A stretch of DNA of 64,000 bases from Zobellella maritima (GTDB lineage: Bacteria > Pseudomonadota > Gammaproteobacteria > Enterobacterales > Aeromonadaceae): NCBI RefSeq assembly GCF_003075035.1, contig NZ_QCZE01000001.1:310001-374000 (forward strand), read 5' to 3'. Each line of letters starts with the position of its first letter. The stretch's first letter is position 1. The notes beneath the pieces are model-generated. The model searched no databases. It saw only the letters and a list, made by a program, of their open reading frames with translations, and was not told the origin of the DNA. Of this stretch, positions 63,708 through 64,000 are shown piece by piece. Made by a program: the position numbers and the translations under genes.

Positions 63708-64000
63708 ATGTCAGTACGAAAACATCTGGATGTAATTTGTCTCGGGCGGGTGGCCGTTGATCTGTACGGACAGCAGGTCGGCGCCCGGCTGGAAGATATG
63801 GCGACCTTTGCCAAGTACCTGGGCGGATCCAGCGGTAATGTTGCCTATGGCACTGCTCGCCAGGGCCTCAAGTCGGCCATGCTGTCGCGGGTTGGCGATG
63901 AGCATATGGGACGTTTTCTGCGCGAAGAGCTCGAACGCCTGGATGTTGATGTCAGTCATCTGAAAACCGACAGCGAGCGGCTTACCGCCCTGGTGGTGCT
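63708..64000 (+). CDS. iolC: 5-dehydro-2-deoxygluconokinase IolC (second copy, 3' end outside window)
   Basis: The first 97 residues of a PfkB kinase: LDVICLGRVAVDLYGQQVGA, the FAKYLGGSSGNVAYGTARQG substrate loop and the LKSAMLSRVGDEHMGRFLRE segment. This start is characteristic of proteobacterial IolC, often fused to a DUF2090 aldolase domain; whether that is so here lies beyond the window. AAGGAG precedes the ATG. It differs clearly from the iolC at 52940 and is probably under the second RpiR regulator. Confidence 0.9.
   Translation, partial: MSVRKHLDVICLGRVAVDLYGQQVGARLEDMATFAKYLGGSSGNVAYGTARQGLKSAMLSRVGDEHMGRFLREELERLDVDVSHLKTDSERLTALVV

Overview
The window reads as chromosomal DNA of a GC-rich marine-type gammaproteobacterium. 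Gene content and order (YbiI, RdgC, TrhP-YfhL, SuhB, EmrD, a phoB-phoR-pstS...pstC-pstA-pstB-phoU locus) fit the Aeromonadales/Vibrionales neighbourhood, and an Oceanimonas- or Zobellella-like organism is my best guess; this is inference, not a database match. No prophage, CRISPR array, rRNA or intact transposase is visible. One tRNA (Pro, anticodon GGG) is present.

Layout. 0-5.5 kb: an unrecognised partial gene, an MscS channel, a YbiI zinc-finger protein, a DEAD-box helicase, a LysE exporter and a divergent LysR gene. 6-9 kb: a DctP-DctQ-DctM TRAP transporter on the minus strand. 9-14 kb: a DUF302 gene interrupted by an amber codon, a PCu(A)C copper chaperone, an RcnB-like His-rich protein, a methyltransferase, a TPR protein and a cytochrome P460. 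14-18.7 kb: a TetR regulator divergent from two glutathione transferases, then a SulP permease and an isoprenylcysteine-methyltransferase-like protein. 18.9-28.9 kb: a homocysteine methyltransferase, a BCCT transporter, a PhyH dioxygenase divergent from a LysR regulator, an Na+/H+ antiporter-family protein divergent from YdiJ (D-2-hydroxyglutarate dehydrogenase), and a YeaQ-like membrane protein. 29.6-37.6 kb: DeaD, SuhB, PagL, EmrD, YfhL-TrhP and RdgC.

38.4-50 kb is the phosphate locus. phoB-phoR and pstS each have a Pho box. A second Pho box with a -10 element precedes pstC-pstA-pstB-phoU. Between the halves lie a GNAT gene, tRNA-Pro, tadA, a GcvR-like gene and, most notably, a short scar in which the first ~50 codons of ppk1 (polyphosphate kinase) are joined out of frame to the last ~100 codons of ppx (exopolyphosphatase), with a Pho-box-like repeat still upstream. 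Polyphosphate synthesis and degradation genes have therefore been deleted from the heart of the phosphate regulon.

50-64 kb is an inositol catabolism region: iolE-iolD-Gfo/Idh-iolC-iolB-iolJ and an RpiR regulator on the minus strand, and divergently an IolT-like transporter, a sugar-phosphate isomerase family protein and a TSUP exporter. A second RpiR regulator is followed divergently by a second, different iolC that runs off the end. Near-perfect dyads, and near the second iolC a CRP-like site, lie in the two divergent control regions.

A recurrent theme is gene decay in the apparently empty stretches: remnants of a 4-oxalocrotonate tautomerase and a DMT-type transporter (1.56-1.88 kb), an AraC-type regulator fragment (5.5 kb), a DUF302 gene with an internal stop (9.0 kb), a hotdog thioesterase (29.1 kb), an ISL3-type transposase tail (31.7 kb), ppk1/ppx (43.2-43.7 kb), two copies of a GC-rich dyad repeat, and a possible 218-bp MITE (37.7 kb).
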